Assembly (NCBI GenBank): GCA_012934845.2
Contig: WNNJ02000482.1
Location: 1-64,000 of the forward strand
DNA: 64,000 nt
Source of the DNA: Pomphorhynchus laevis
Taxonomy: Eukaryota > Acanthocephala > Palaeacanthocephala > Echinorhynchida > Pomphorhynchidae
Direction of reading: 5' to 3'
Shown here: piece by piece, positions 34,548 through 45,064 of the stretch
Position numbering within the stretch: position 1 is the stretch's first letter
How the letters are laid out: each line of letters opens with the position of its first letter
The notes under the pieces: generated by a model
Databases searched by the model: none
The model's input: the letters and a program-made list of their open reading frames with translations, nothing else
Told to the model about the DNA's origin: nothing
Program-made: the position numbers and the translations under genes

Positions 34548-35738
34548 ATGTCGGAGCGTTCAAAGAACTCAATGAAAACTAATTTTCCTGCCAATGCAAT
34601 AAACGAGGTAAGTGGAGATTTAGGTTCTCTTGAATATATTCAGGAGGGTGAACTTCCCCCGGTACCAAAATTATCCAACCTGGTGATTATCAGACTTTTG
34701 GTGCCTCTGGAAAGGCAGAACATGTTCAATGTTTTTATAAGAGGCTTTGCTCATCAATTTAAAAAAAGGATATTGTTCAATGCGATTAAATATTATGAAT
34801 CTGAGATTAAAATCTCATTCTGCACTCCTGATCTCGCAATGTCGTACGTAGACTACTTTAAAAAAGAGCATTCGGAACAAGGCATAATTGCTTCCAAACC
34901 AATCCTGGCAACAATAAAGATAAATAATATGCCCACATTCATTTCAGAAGAAGATATATCAGCCCTAGAAACTGATTACAAAATCTCTAACGTGCGCTTT
35001 ATAAAAGGGATTAAAGGCTTCCCCATTCCCGTTGCGTTCTGCAATGCCCCGGTTGATGAAGCTCAAAAACTATCGATTTCAACATGCAATCCTTTTATGG
35101 GGTATAATTTGAGATTTTCAATAATCGAAACCGACTCACTAACGTACCCTCACTGCAACAATTGTCATCAGTGGGGGCATTGGTCCACTGGATGTTCTTT
35201 ACCACATAAGTGCGGCGTGTGTGGTACAACTGCTATACATCCTGAGAAGTGTGAAAGTAAGCCATTTTGCGCAAACTGCGGTGGTGAGCACCCCGCATGG
35301 TCAAAAAAATGTAAAATCTTTAAGGCGTACCAAAAGAGACACAGGGGTGTAACAGCAAAACCGACTAGCTTCGTGGAAGCTGTATCGTCTAACAAGAATG
35401 ACGACAGGATGCCGGACACAGAAATTCTTAAACTTATTGAAAAGCAGCATCAGGCATCAATGATTCAACTTGAAAAATTGGTCCAAAAATTGGTGGGTCA
35501 ATTAGCGGAATCCTTCCGTTCTCCTCCTTCTGGGAAGACCAACAATATTAAGAAGCCACCAAAATCTAAGAAACGAAACGGGTCAGCGCTAAGCATAGCC
35601 GCTCTAAAGCTTGCTCGGAAGGATTCGATCTGGGCTATGGCTAACGAGGGAAATGAAGATATCGCCCGTGGGCAAGCGACTCCATTTGTCGTGACGGGAA
35701 GCGGTAAAGGCGACTTTTCCGCCTCTAGTTGCGACTAG
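34548..35738 (+). CDS. F1 ORF1: Gag-like nucleic-acid-binding protein with CCHC knuckles
   Basis: This is a 396-residue protein that packages element RNA. I chose the ATG at 34548 (MSERSKNSMKTNF) because upstream sequence is target DNA. F4's apparent upstream ATG is created by its own flank. Residues ~40-150 (VPKLSNLVIIRLL, MFNVFIRGFAHQFKKR, ESEIKISF) form the conserved N-terminal fold. Three knuckles follow at about 200-255: CNNCHQWGHWSTGC (CX2CX4HX4C), a CGVCG-x-HPEKC variant, and CANCGGEHPAWSKKC. A Lys-rich stretch (~345) precedes the end. ORF2 starts 34 bases after the stop. The frame is fully open. Confidence 0.92.
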   Translation: MSERSKNSMKTNFPANAINEVSGDLGSLEYIQEGELPPVPKLSNLVIIRLLVPLERQNMFNVFIRGFAHQFKKRILFNAIKYYESEIKISFCTPDLAMSYVDYFKKEHSEQGIIASKPILATIKINNMPTFISEEDISALETDYKISNVRFIKGIKGFPIPVAFCNAPVDEAQKLSISTCNPFMGYNLRFSIIETDSLTYPHCNNCHQWGHWSTGCSLPHKCGVCGTTAIHPEKCESKPFCANCGGEHPAWSKKCKIFKAYQKRHRGVTAKPTSFVEAVSSNKNDDRMPDTEILKLIEKQHQASMIQLEKLVQKLVGQLAESFRSPPSGKTNNIKKPPKSKKRNGSALSIAALKLARKDSIWAMANEGNEDIARGQATPFVVTGSGKGDFSASSCD

Positions 35739-35772
35739 GTGGAGGGCGTCCCACTTCGGTAACACTTACGCA

Positions 35773-38231
35773 ATGGGAAGTAATCAAGGACCTTTTTCAC
35801 TGAATATCCTTCAGTGGAATTCGGGAGGTGCTTCCGCCCTTAGCCTTCTATCTGGTAGAGATGCAGATGTTATAGCCCTTCAGGAGACGCGGTCTATCCG
35901 TCTCCCCCAGGATATTACTCGATTTATCCCTAAGCACATATACACCCACTTTACTCCTTACATAACCCCCCTCACTCCTCTTCATCACAAGGTCTTTTAA
36001 CCCTAGTAAAAAGCTCCTTAAGATCATCCCTCCTATTAAACTACTCTTGTCCAGCCCTATCTTGTTTAGCTATATCACTTTGTAAGAACGGTAAGCGTAT
36101 AAGCATAGCCAATGTCTATATTCGGCCAGGAGAAATTCACAAAAACCGTGACCTCCTGGATCAAATATTGGGGAGCGGTTATGACATGTTACTTGGTGAC
36201 TTCAACGACAGAACTGGTCGTTGGATTAATGCAGCACTCCGCAGAGCAAGGATCGACTATCTTATTCATAAACCACCTTCCCCAACCTTTCATTGCTCTA
36301 CAACAAATTCTCTCCTCGACATATTACTGCTACATAAGATGTGGTTGTTGAAACCCATTTGCACCGAGCAGTCGCGTCAACAACAGACCACCTCTCATGA
36401 CCTAATTCGCTGGCGGCTAGAGGACGATACTTTGCTTAGAAGAAGGTTTCACTTTGATCCTATTAGAGTGGCCTTCTTTCAGGCAGCTATCCAACTCTTC
36501 CCCAGAATTGGAATTGAGAGTTTGACCGAATTTAATTCCTACCTCTCATCGCAAGCTACCGCGATCCTTTCGACTACCTATAAAGGTCGAATATACAATC
36601 CTACTCCAACAAAGCTCAAGGTCCTAGCTAAAATGTTGCACCTTCCCAATCTCTCTGTTTCCGCCAGACATATCCTCTCGAATGAATATTGGAGCTCTAG
36701 ATATAGGCTCCAGCTGAGCAGGGATAGGGCAAGCATTGCTCACCAAAACCCTTCTCAGGCTTCCTTCTGGAAGATATTCAAGAAAGAGAAATTTGTTTGC
36801 TGGAAGGATAGAGCCTTGGTTTGGATTGGTAGCATAGGCCTTGACAAAGTTTTAGAGGAGTCACTTTCCTTACACAATTATGGAGCCACTCATTCTCCCC
36901 AACCAATCCCGCCTTGGTGTGACTTCAGGAGTAGGGACTTGTCTGTTACAGATATCCTTAACTCCTGGGGACCACTCCCGGGCACCTCCAAATCCCACGC
37001 GCCACTCACCACTCGTGTCTGTCAGCTTTTGACATACAGTCAGAGAAAGGAGGTCGCTATCACAATGCTATTAGCCTCCCCGTCTGACATAGCGGAAATC
37101 AACATCAGCCGTCGAGTTTTTTTACCTAAAAAGAGATTAATCACTTGTCCTAAAGATCTGCGGCCCATCTCGATTCAAAACGCCCTCATATCCATCTACG
37201 AGAAAGCGCTTGCGCGTAGAATCCGCGTTCATTTATGTAGGCGTAATTTGATCCCACCGAGTTTTCATGGGTTTGTCAAAGGGCGCTCGGTCCATTCAGC
37301 AATTGGTGAAGTGCATCAGTTTTGTCAGGATAATAGTCATCAGCTTGCTGTGGCTGTTTTTCTTGATTTTTCAGCTGCATTTGACCGGATCTCCATTCCC
37401 TTCGTTATCTCCTCTCTCAGGTCCCTCGGGTTGCCTGCGAGAATTGTTAACAGGGTGGAGATATTGTTGTACACCAAGCGGTTCTACTATGAAGACGACC
37501 CTGATGCGCGTCAGTTCTACCCTATTACAGGTGTACCTCAAGGATCCCCACTTTCTCCTATCTTATATCTTGCTGCATCCATTGTATTATTCAAGAATTT
37601 TAAACGTGATCAACATCTAGTGGTATATGCTGATGATACCACAGCCTTGTTCTCTGGACGCAGGTGCAAAGATGTAATCTCTGACATCAGCCGTTTCTTT
37701 TTAAGATTAAAAGATCAGTTGCCCCCATCCAATCTTATTTTAAACTCCTCAAAATCACAGGTGGTTGTCTTTAATGGCGTTCCTGCCACCAAAAAGAAAC
37801 TTAAGAGACTAGCACTCTCTACACTCTCCTCCATTTTGCAGCATCAACCACTCCCCATCTTCACGAGTCGAGTAAAATATCTGGGGTTCACCGTTACGGT
37901 GAATTGGTCGGCGAAAGCTGACCTGGATAGACTTAAACGTATCCTGAAGAAAGCTAGGTGGGCTCTGAAACGGGCCCAGCATCTGTCATTGAATGGGATA
38001 ACCCAAGTGCGCCTCTGGGGTACTTGGGCTATCTCGGGATTAGTCTTCTTCTCACGAGGACGTCCCCCAGAACAAAGACTAAGGTTTCTCAAGCTCCTCA
38101 TCTCGAGATTACCAACCATAGTCCGCCTTGACTGGACTCTTAGGTGTGTGAGAGACCCCGAATGGTTCAGTCAGAGGGCGGCGCGCTGGTGCGGCCGAGG
38201 GGCTCAGATCCCTCTGGACCTGAGGCCGTGA
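35773..38231 (+). CDS. F1 ORF2: endonuclease-reverse transcriptase, one frameshift
   Basis: Begins at ATG 35773. The N-terminal APE-type endonuclease has LNILQWNSGG (active-site Asn), VIALQETR (metal-binding Glu) and LLGDFNDRTGRW. The reverse transcriptase has RPISIQNALISIYEKALA, VFLDFSAAFDRI (motif A, ~37355), GVPQGSPLSPILY (B, ~37530), VVYADDTTAL (C, ~37625) and VKYLGFTV (~37875). A basic C-terminus with a W-rich tail ends at 38231. It nicks target DNA and copies element RNA. A single-base loss in a C run near 35966-35971 (compare acccctcctcac in F5) shifts the frame in the endonuclease. Otherwise the frame is open from ~35970 to the stop. No RNase H is present. Confidence 0.9.
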
Positions 38232-38354
38232 ATATAAGTTGAAGATTCCAAAATACACGTCGTGAACAGTTTCTATTTTAAGTTGTCTTTTGCATGTTTT
38301 TGTTTCTTAAGTTTTTATCAGTTATATAGTTATTAATAAAACCCTTACTTACTT

Positions 38355-39330
38355 AAATATGACAACTGACGGCGATGGTGCACTGCTAGACATTATACAG
38401 AAACAGTTGATATTATTGGAATTTTTGACTCCCAAGCAGATGGATGCATCGACGGAAGTGAAACCGGATGCGGCGTTTAGACTATATGACAATTTAAAAA
38501 AGAGTGGAATCATTACGTATAGCAATATACCCTTTATTTCAATGCACACGCAGTAAATGGAGAGTAGCAAAAAAGAGGATTATTATCGGCATGAATTGGC
38601 TCCATAAATATAGGCTTTTAGTTCAACTTATGGTTGATCAAAAGTTAGTAGATCTTAATTATTTGGAGATTATCGATATTTTAGCAGCTCACTTCCAACG
38701 AATTACATGTGTTGCGGCAGTCCGTTTCAAGTTCAGCCAATGTGAGATGGTACTCGACGATTCTTACGCGAATTGGTTGGCACGACTAAAAGAATTGCAA
38801 GGCCATGTCGATTTTATAGCACACAAGTTACAAATGAGCAAGAAGCCATGGAAGAACGTTTCCGAGATCATGTAATTATGAAAACACCACAGGGTACGAA
38901 AATTCATATTTAAAGACGTTTTAAAAAATTTGTCACGCCCATGAATTAGTACAAAAGACTCAAAAGGATATATCCGACAAACACCAAACTCACTCGACCA
39001 TATTCGATAGAATTGGATGTACTTGTTCGAAAATGACCGAAGAGTAGAACGTGAAGTAAGTACGGGACGACTGTAAAGTGCCGAAAATGCAATATTATTC
39101 ATTTTATACAGTTTAGGTGTCCTGCAGAGAACAAGGTTTGTCGAGAATGCCAGCGAAAATGTCATTTCACAGCATGTTGTTGGGACGGAAATATCCGTCG
39201 AATCGAGGCGATATAAGGGAAATTGAGCATGAGTCTGAAGAAGAAATGCTGAAATGTCTCAAAAGTGTTTGCTTTATCCCGAAAAGTATTTGCTCTATCG
39301 CCAAAAGTATTTGCTCTATCAAAAGTGTTT
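38355..39330 (+). mobile_element. Ty3/Gypsy gag fossil (second element, split by F1)
   Basis: The piece begins at an ATG-containing leader boundary. It shows the gag pattern FKFSQCEMVLDDSYANWL (~38730-38780), then EEAMEERFRDHVI-like residues (~38840-38875) and a single CCHC-type knuckle near 39115-39180. It is a broken fossil with several breaks. No protease, polymerase or LTR of this element is seen in the window. F1 inserted at its start, as the 11-bp duplication shows. Confidence 0.65.
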
Positions 39331-39338
39331 GCTATATA
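39256..39338. repeat. short tandem repeat, 18-24 bp units
   Basis: The string aaaagtrtttgctytatc occurs about four times with small spacers, ending at the joint between the gag fossil and LINE R. Confidence 0.75.
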
Positions 39339-41397
39339 CGCATTTAATACAGTTGACAGGCAATGCTTTATTGACGCAGTCGACATTGAAGCACCTTCTA
39401 TCGGACCGTGAATCAAATGGTGCTACTCGCAACCATCAAAATTACGATTTGGAGCAGCAAAAAGCCTTACATCGTCAGCAGGAGTACAACAAGGGGACCC
39501 TCTGGGCCCATTCCTTTTCGCACTGGCAATCCAACCGATTATTCGTAAAGTCGACTCGATCACAGGTATCGGTTTTAACAAGTGGTATTTAGACGATGGA
39601 ATAATTGGAGGTGAACCCAAGGCAGTTGCTATCACATTAAACATGATTGCAAATGAGCTGGAAAAAATCGGACTATCAATGAATTGACAAAAAACCGAAT
39701 TAATAGGCCACACAGAAGCAATTATCTCAACGCAGACAGGATGGACTCACTCTCAACATACCAAGATTGACGGCAATTTCACTCTTTTGGGATGCCCAAT
39801 TGGTTCACAAGAGTTTGTAGAAGCATATCTCATAAATAGTTGCTTACCAAACCTAGTAAATGACACAGAGCTTGTTGCGTCGCTTCCGTACGATCATGTG
39901 GCTTACCTGCTATTGCGGCACTGTGTTTCCGCTCAACGAATAGCATTCCTAATGAGGAATGTAGATCCAGCAAGCACCGAACTTTTCTGTAAGCAGTTTG
40001 ATAATGCTGTGATACGGGCGATGGAAATCATCGCTTCAATACAACTGTCAGCGCGAACACGATCTCAAGTTGAGCTCCCACTAAAAATGGGCGGTCTGGG
40101 CCTTAGGAGTACAAACAAACACAAAGCGGCAGCCTTTGCAGCAAGCGTCAGCACAGCGGCCACGTTTGTGAACAAGGATCCAAATACATTTCCGGGCTTT
40201 GTAAGGGCGAATAAAATACTTTCGCTACACGGAGCAGAAGTGGAACAACAGGCTTCATCCACAAGACAACATCAAATATCGTTCAAAATCGACTCAGAGA
40301 AGCGAAAAAATCTATTAGACACTGGAGATGATCGGACAAGGGCCAGACTAATAGCGGTATCACAGCCACATGCGAACGCATGGTTACAATGTGCCCCAAA
40401 TCGAAGTCCCAACCTAGCTCTTACCGACCAAGAATTTACAATTCTTATAAGAATGTGGTTAGGCCTGCAAATTGCTCCAAGTGTCTACCGTTGTAGTCGA
40501 TGTTTTCGAAACGTAGATGCTGAGGGCTTCCATGCACTAACTTGCAACTACGGTGGTTTTCCAGGAATGCGTCATAATGGAATTCGTGACGTCGTTCACC
40601 AGGCGGAACAATAAGCAGGAATGCATGTGGGTTGCGAGGTTCCTAACCTTGTCCAAAATCTACGAGAACGTCCAGCCGATATTCTGATCTACGGGGATCC
40701 TTCAGATGCTATAGATTTCGCGGTAACACATCCACTACAGAAATCCTTTCTTCGCCAGTCAGCTTATGTGCCTGGTTACGCAGCTGCGCAGTACGCATCA
40801 TCGGTCAAAGATAGGAAGTACCGTGCTAAAATGATTGAGGCGGGATATAACTTCATACCTGCAGTCTTGGAGTGTTACGGCGGCTGGAATATGGAAGGGG
40901 AGAAAATCATCAGACGAATCGCCCAATCCTTAGCAATTCGATCATCTATACCATACAGCATCACATCTGCACGGCTCTTTCAACGAATATTAATATCACT
41001 CATGAGAGGAAATTCAAAAGCTTTATTATCTAGCATTGATCTGTTAAAACGACCGTATTACGAGATTGCCTACCCCGTAATGGAGAATCCCACACGAAGA
41101 ATGAACCCTTTCCAGGCACTTGATCTGGCTGGTGAGGAGTCTGGCGCTGCACTCGAGACGGAAAATGTCAGAAAGGTGTTTGCGAAGGCGCAATCTGATG
41201 TCCACGATTGTGAAATGTCACAAGAACATGTACTTGACAGTGAATCAATTATTGACACATGTGCGGAAACGGCGAGAGAGGAAACTTCTCTGTATAAGTC
41301 CGATGCAGAAAAAAACTTATTTGAACAATACGACTCTCGTGATAACTCTAGAACGATAACTCTGATGGGATTTCTGCTGCATTTCATACCCAGCTAA
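39339..41397 (+). pseudogene. LINE R reverse transcriptase and restriction-like endonuclease
   Basis: Motif A reads YAFNTVDRQCFIDAV, motif B AGVQQGDPLGPFLFALAIQP, and motif C WYLDDGIIGG. These are followed by FTLLGCPIGSQEF and ELPLKMGGLGLRS. The endonuclease part has CSRCFRNVDAEGFHALTC and then RHNGIRD (40486-40595), with stop 40612 shortly after. RPADILIYGDP and AIDFAVTHPL (40669-40740) follow, matching the R-P-D...D pattern of restriction-like nucleases. The segment YVPGYAAAQYASSVKDRKY and GWNMEGEKIIRRIAQSLAI complete the domain. The stop at 40612-40614 is flanked by in-frame coding on both sides, a single late nonsense change. Only the start is missing. Confidence 0.75.
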
Positions 41398-41960
41398 ATG
41401 ATTACGGGATTGTGATCCTCGAGGTCCCCAGCGATGGCAACTGCCTATTTCACGCCCTCTCTGACCAGATGACGGGTAATTTTGATAATCACTCAGAGTA
41501 TCGTGCGAATGTTTGCGACTACCTGGAGGCCAACAAGACGGAGTTTGGGAATTTCTTCGAAAACTTTGACAAATCGATCGCGCAGCTTCGCAAACCGCGT
41601 CTGTTTGCGGGAAATGAGGCACTGGTGGCCTTTGCTCGCCTCAAACGCGTTTCCATTGTCATTCACCAGTAAGGAATTATGCCGTGGATTATTAACAGCA
41701 GCACGATAAGCGAAGATTGTAGCCAAGATCTTTTACAGGCCCTTATTATATAACAGAGTGCCTAGCTCCTTCGTTGGACGACAAGAGCGCTAGCGAACAC
41801 AGCTTTGAAGCGAATCGGCAAATCGAAGTTAAGGCGACGGAGCTTCACATTTCATATTACCGCAACGAACACTACAATAGCCTGCGAAGGATGGACAGCG
41901 ACTGCGATGGACCAGCTTCAGTCAACCTTCGCGAATTCGGCCGCCGAGGGACACGACGCT
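41352..41960 (+). pseudogene. OTU-type deubiquitinase-like cysteine protease domain attached to LINE R
   Basis: ILEVPSDGNCLFHALSDQ (41412-41465) holds the catalytic Cys in the DGNC box. KPRLFAGNEALVAFARL and VSIVIHQ follow, and the catalytic His lies in ELHISYYRNEHYNSLRRM (41838-41891). The order and spacing match OTUD3-type OTU domains. The first part lies in the -1 frame relative to the endonuclease frame and overlaps its last codons. The His part is in another frame, and a stop (41670) follows VIHQ. The domain is therefore decayed. It might be a co-opted host exon, or a true module of the element processing its polyprotein or ubiquitin chains. Both are inference. Confidence 0.8.
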
Positions 41961-41970
41961 GTTCACAATA

Positions 41971-42280
41971 GGAGGAAAGACATTGAGTGGATTTATTTGG
42001 TGACGTTGTTTATTCGTTTTTTTGAAATAGCAACATAGTCTTTTTCGCCATTTAGTACAGCGTATATTCGTTAAAAGCTCTATCCCTTTTTAGATCAGAC
42101 GTTATTGTCTCCTAGGAATTTAAATAAATCCGAATTTAACTAAATAACTGCACAACGATGAAATATTATTTGAATGAAAGGCATACACTGTTTTCCACTT
42201 GCTCCAGCAATAATAGTTAAACACTACTAAATATTGAAATTTTGATGACTATTTTTTATACTTACGTTTCTTTAATCTTA
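41971..42280. other. unassigned stretch
   Basis: It follows LINE R and probably contains its 3' UTR. No boundary or target duplication was found. Confidence 0.35.
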
Positions 42281-42292
42281 TCTATAATCCAC

Positions 42293-42338
42293 TAGCAGTA
42301 CGCTACATTTCAGTATTGGTGGACCTCATCAGCTGCTA
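42293..42338 (-). ncRNA. minimal type I hammerhead ribozyme (PLE/retrozyme style)
   Basis: On the minus strand, TAGCAG is followed by CTGATGA, a short stem II, GAAA, a tiny stem III, the cleavage triplet GTA and CTGCTA. Stem I is six perfect pairs (42338-42333 with 42298-42293). Stem II is three pairs, including a G-U at its base, with an 8-nt loop. Stem III is three pairs (A-U, U-G, G-C) with a 3-nt loop. Cleavage is expected after the A at 42299. All conserved core bases (CUGAUGA, GAAA, UA) are present. Such minimal type I hammerheads occur at PLE ends and in small circular RNAs of animals, often working as dimers. The weak stem II base suggests lowered activity. Confidence 0.7.
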
Positions 42339-42339
42339 A

Positions 42340-42380
42340 TTCAATACCTTCGTTTCACACGTTTCGGCCCTTTTGATGTT
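42340..42380 (-). ncRNA. possible remnant of a second hammerhead half
   Basis: About 30 bases upstream on the minus strand, GGGCCGAAACG follows CAACATCAAAA. It looks like the GAAA side of a hammerhead whose CUGANGA side has decayed. Very tentative. Confidence 0.2.
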
Positions 42381-42416
42381 GCTGACGGAAAATCCAATTG
42401 AAATCATTTCTGATTT

Positions 42417-42651
42417 CAAATTAAATCAGCGTTGCCAGAGGAAGTTTTACCTTCGATTTAAAAACCTACCTATATTTTTGAATAATTACTATTATCAAAT
42501 TTTAATGGTAGCAATGACTGCAGAGGTATATTAACCTATCATACTGGTGTATGTTTGTGGAGAATGGACCACCTAGAATCGAGTTCCAGGTGCACTCCTA
42601 ATTTCAATTTAATATAGTTGTGCAGGTATTACTACAAATTAAATCAGCGTT
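42417..42651. repeat. 17-bp exact direct repeat 218 bp apart
   Basis: caaattaaatcagcgtt occurs at 42417-42433 and 42635-42651. The interval may be a partial second unit of the element that carries the hammerhead. Confidence 0.6.
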
Positions 42652-42704
42652 CTATTCAGGATGAATTATCATCTTGAATAGAATTAAGTGGAAACTTTAA
42701 AGAC

Positions 42705-42745
42705 AAAAATTGTCGTTGGATTAATGCAACATTTCACCGATTCAA
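42705..42745 (+). mobile_element. F10: tiny family F endonuclease remnant
   Basis: gtcgttggattaatgcaaca matches the F1 segment gtcgttggattaatgcagca (encoding GRWINAA). Flanking bases match poorly. Confidence 0.5.
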
Positions 42746-43099
42746 CAATAACTTAATATATTTTCCCCTCTTCTCTCCGTAATATTTTAGTCGTATTTAC
42801 TTATCAATACCCTTTTTGAGTTATTAAGACCTTGTGGCCACATCTCTATTTCAATATTCACGTGTAACTGGTATCTAAAATCAGCCAATTATATTTTAAA
42901 ACTAAAAAACAAGTTACCCTAATCCAACCGCTCTCTTTATAATTTGAGATCAATTATCGTTGCCTTTATATGCACTAGTGCGACAAAAAAAATTCAATAA
43001 TTCTCTTCTATTATGTCTACTACTTCCTACTATATCTAGTAGGAAGTGATCTACCCGATCGCTTCATACTCTTCACATTAATTAAGTTACTTAATATGT

Positions 43100-43198
43100 A
43101 AAGGTCAAGTATTCGGCAACCAACATTTCGGTGAATTGGATTTGCCGAATTTTGAAAAATGTCCTTAAGAGAGCAGGATGAACTCTGAAACGTTTCTA
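43100..43198 (+). mobile_element. F8: degraded family F reverse transcriptase remnant
   Basis: tttcggtgaattgg, then ccttaagagagcaggatgaa and ctctgaaacg follow the same order as the F1 segment encoding VNWSAKADLDRLKRILKKAR. Highly diverged. Confidence 0.5.
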
Positions 43199-43199
43199 A

Positions 43200-43954
43200 C
43201 TTATGTTATTAAGATAGATAGTTAAGGTGGGCCGTTGAGCTATACAGGGATAAGTCTTCTGTTACATAAGACGTCTCAAGACAAAACTCGATATTTCGCA
43301 AGCTTTTTTTATCGAGATTACTATCCATTGTGCATTTCGACTGGTCATTTAATTGTGTGCAGATTTTTAATTGTTTAGTCGTAGGTTGTCTATTTGATGC
43401 TTTCCAGCAAATGCCTGATCCCATTTCAGATAGTGAACATATGGCATGGACAAATACCTTTTTACTGATATCTGTTTTGTATTTTTTGAACATTTTTCTT
43501 ATTATGAACATTTTTTCTTATTAACACAATTTAATGTGTTAATTTAAAAATGGAAACCAAAACGTAATTTCTGATAAAATAAACTTAATGCATTTACTGT
43601 TTCAAAACAGTAAAATCTTATGAAAATCCATGAGCTTTGAAATAACAATTATAAAACAAATGCAGCAGAATATCAAAATGCCCATGGAGTAGCCATGGAG
43701 TCTACTTTATGTCATGGCATGATATTTTCGATAATTGGTTACAGTTGTGAGCTTGCGAAAGATATAAAATATAAAATAATTAAATTTAAAAAAATACTAT
43801 TTTAAGTTGATTTTTTATCATCATTAGGAGTACGTCATTAGTGTAATTATTAATGCTTATGTTTTAATGTCATCATTGTCAGTCAAATGCTTATAAACGA
43901 AAACAAAATTGTAGCATTCTAATTCAAAACACTAAAATACTTTTATCAAGGTAA
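43200..43954. other. AT-rich stretch with no supported gene
   Basis: A 100-codon minus-strand frame (43209-43511) and its plus-strand shadow show no recognisable motif. No element is seen. Confidence 0.35.
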
Positions 43955-44690
43955 ATAAATTATTAAATTTTATAATTTAAATTTCAATTTTTTATTTTAA
44001 CTTGATTTAAATTATAAAAAATCTTATAACAATTATTTATTTTATTATTTAATTATTAAATTTTGATTTAGCATTATTATGTTTTATCATTAAGAATGAG
44101 TCTACCTGGATCAATTTGTTCGCTTATTGAATAAAAATTGTTAGAATTAAATACACATATATCATCAATGTATCGAAACATATATTTCATATATTTATAT
44201 TGTTTAGATTTAGTTTTACACAGTTATGAACAAATTCATATTCTATAAAGCTTAAAAACAAGTCAGCTATAATTGGGCTACTATTACCTCCCGTTGGAAC
44301 ACCTTTTGCCTAAATATAGATGCCCCTACTTTTAAATAATTTTGATTTATCAAAATATTTAAGGATTCAATTAATTCTATTACCTCTAATTCTTATTCTG
44401 ATACAACGTTTGTTATCGTCTGATGACCTCTAATTCTTATTCTGATACAACGTCTGTTATTTATTAGTCATAAAGATGACTTCTATTTTAAATTTCAATT
44501 TTTTATTTTAACTTGATTTAAATTATAGAAAATCTAAAAACAATTATTATTTTATTATTTAATTATTAAATTTTGATTTAGCATTATTATGTTTTGTTTA
44601 TTTTATAATTATATTAAATACGTAGACTCAGTTAGCTGATTCGGGTTAGCTGATATCAAACTAAAGAATATATAATATTGATATGTAATG
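43955..44690 (-). mobile_element. PLE N2: rearranged fragment of family N
   Basis: A reverse transcriptase core piece (44088-44400, minus) covers the GVPTGGNSSPIIADLFL, YIDDICVFN and FYSISEQIDP region. It is flanked on both sides by pieces of the family's 3' UTR repeat (43960-44087 and 44400-44690). This order cannot come from a single simple insertion, so it is either two nested copies or recombination. A small internal duplication occurs at 44385-44460 (attcttattctgatacaacgt twice). Confidence 0.75.
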
Positions 44691-45064
44691 AAATTATTTA
44701 TATGTATTTTTAGATGTATTGAATAAAACCTTTAATTGCTATTGTCTTGTTACGTCTCTCGGTACAATTTATTCAATACATTGTAGTCAGAATGGATAAG
44801 CTTCTCAAGCCCTCAATTCTAGACCTGTCGTTGGATCAGGGATCATGCTCTAAAGAGTGAATACATTGGCACCAGCGTTTTGAAGCTTTTATTCGAACTC
44901 TCAGTGATGTCAACGACGCTTAGAAACTGGATTTACTGGTCAACCATGTCTAATCATCAGTGTTACTTCCTACGATTCGAATTGATATACGATATAAATA
45001 GTGCGATTTTTCGTATGAACAAAAAAATAATAAAGTATTTGTACGAATTGAACTTGTTTCTTAT

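Larger units (their letters stand above)
34534..38354 (+). mobile_element. F1: near-intact, recently inserted LINE of family F
   Basis: The 3.82-kb element starts with gagtaaatttagc just before ORF1. It carries two ORFs and ends in AATAAAACCC plus (TTAC)n. It is flanked by an 11-bp target-site duplication aaatatgacaa (34523-34533 and 38355-38365). F4 begins at the same base, so both look full length with almost no 5' UTR. Protein identity with F4 is close to complete. The two-ORF layout, the three Cys-His knuckles in ORF1, the APE-type endonuclease and the absence of an RNase H place it in the Jockey/I/R1 supergroup. The exact clade needs a tree. Confidence 0.93.
39339..41970 (+). mobile_element. 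LINE R: RLE-type LINE with C-terminal OTU protease domain, 5'-truncated
   Basis: The order on the plus strand is reverse transcriptase from motif A to the end (39339-40000), a long linker, a Cys/His plus PD-(D/E)XK-like endonuclease (40486-41080), an acidic linker, and an OTU cysteine protease domain (41380-41960). Elements of the R2/NeSL/CRE side of the LINE tree use a restriction-like endonuclease at the C-terminus instead of the APE type. The copy starts abruptly at motif A, fused to the gag fossil. Its frame is broken by two in-frame stops (39686 and 40612) and by changes near 41350 and in the OTU part. All parts share one orientation and follow each other without foreign DNA. Confidence 0.72.

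Noticed and set aside
43209-43511. 100-codon minus-strand frame
   Set aside because: No domain, and its plus-strand shadow is also open; treated as chance.
44408-44440. CTGATGA in the PLE N 3' UTR repeat
   Set aside because: No GAAA follows at a suitable distance, so no hammerhead can form.
44822-44840. cctgtcgttggatcaggg, similar to the family F string gtcgttggatta
   Set aside because: Match is too short and nothing collinear follows.
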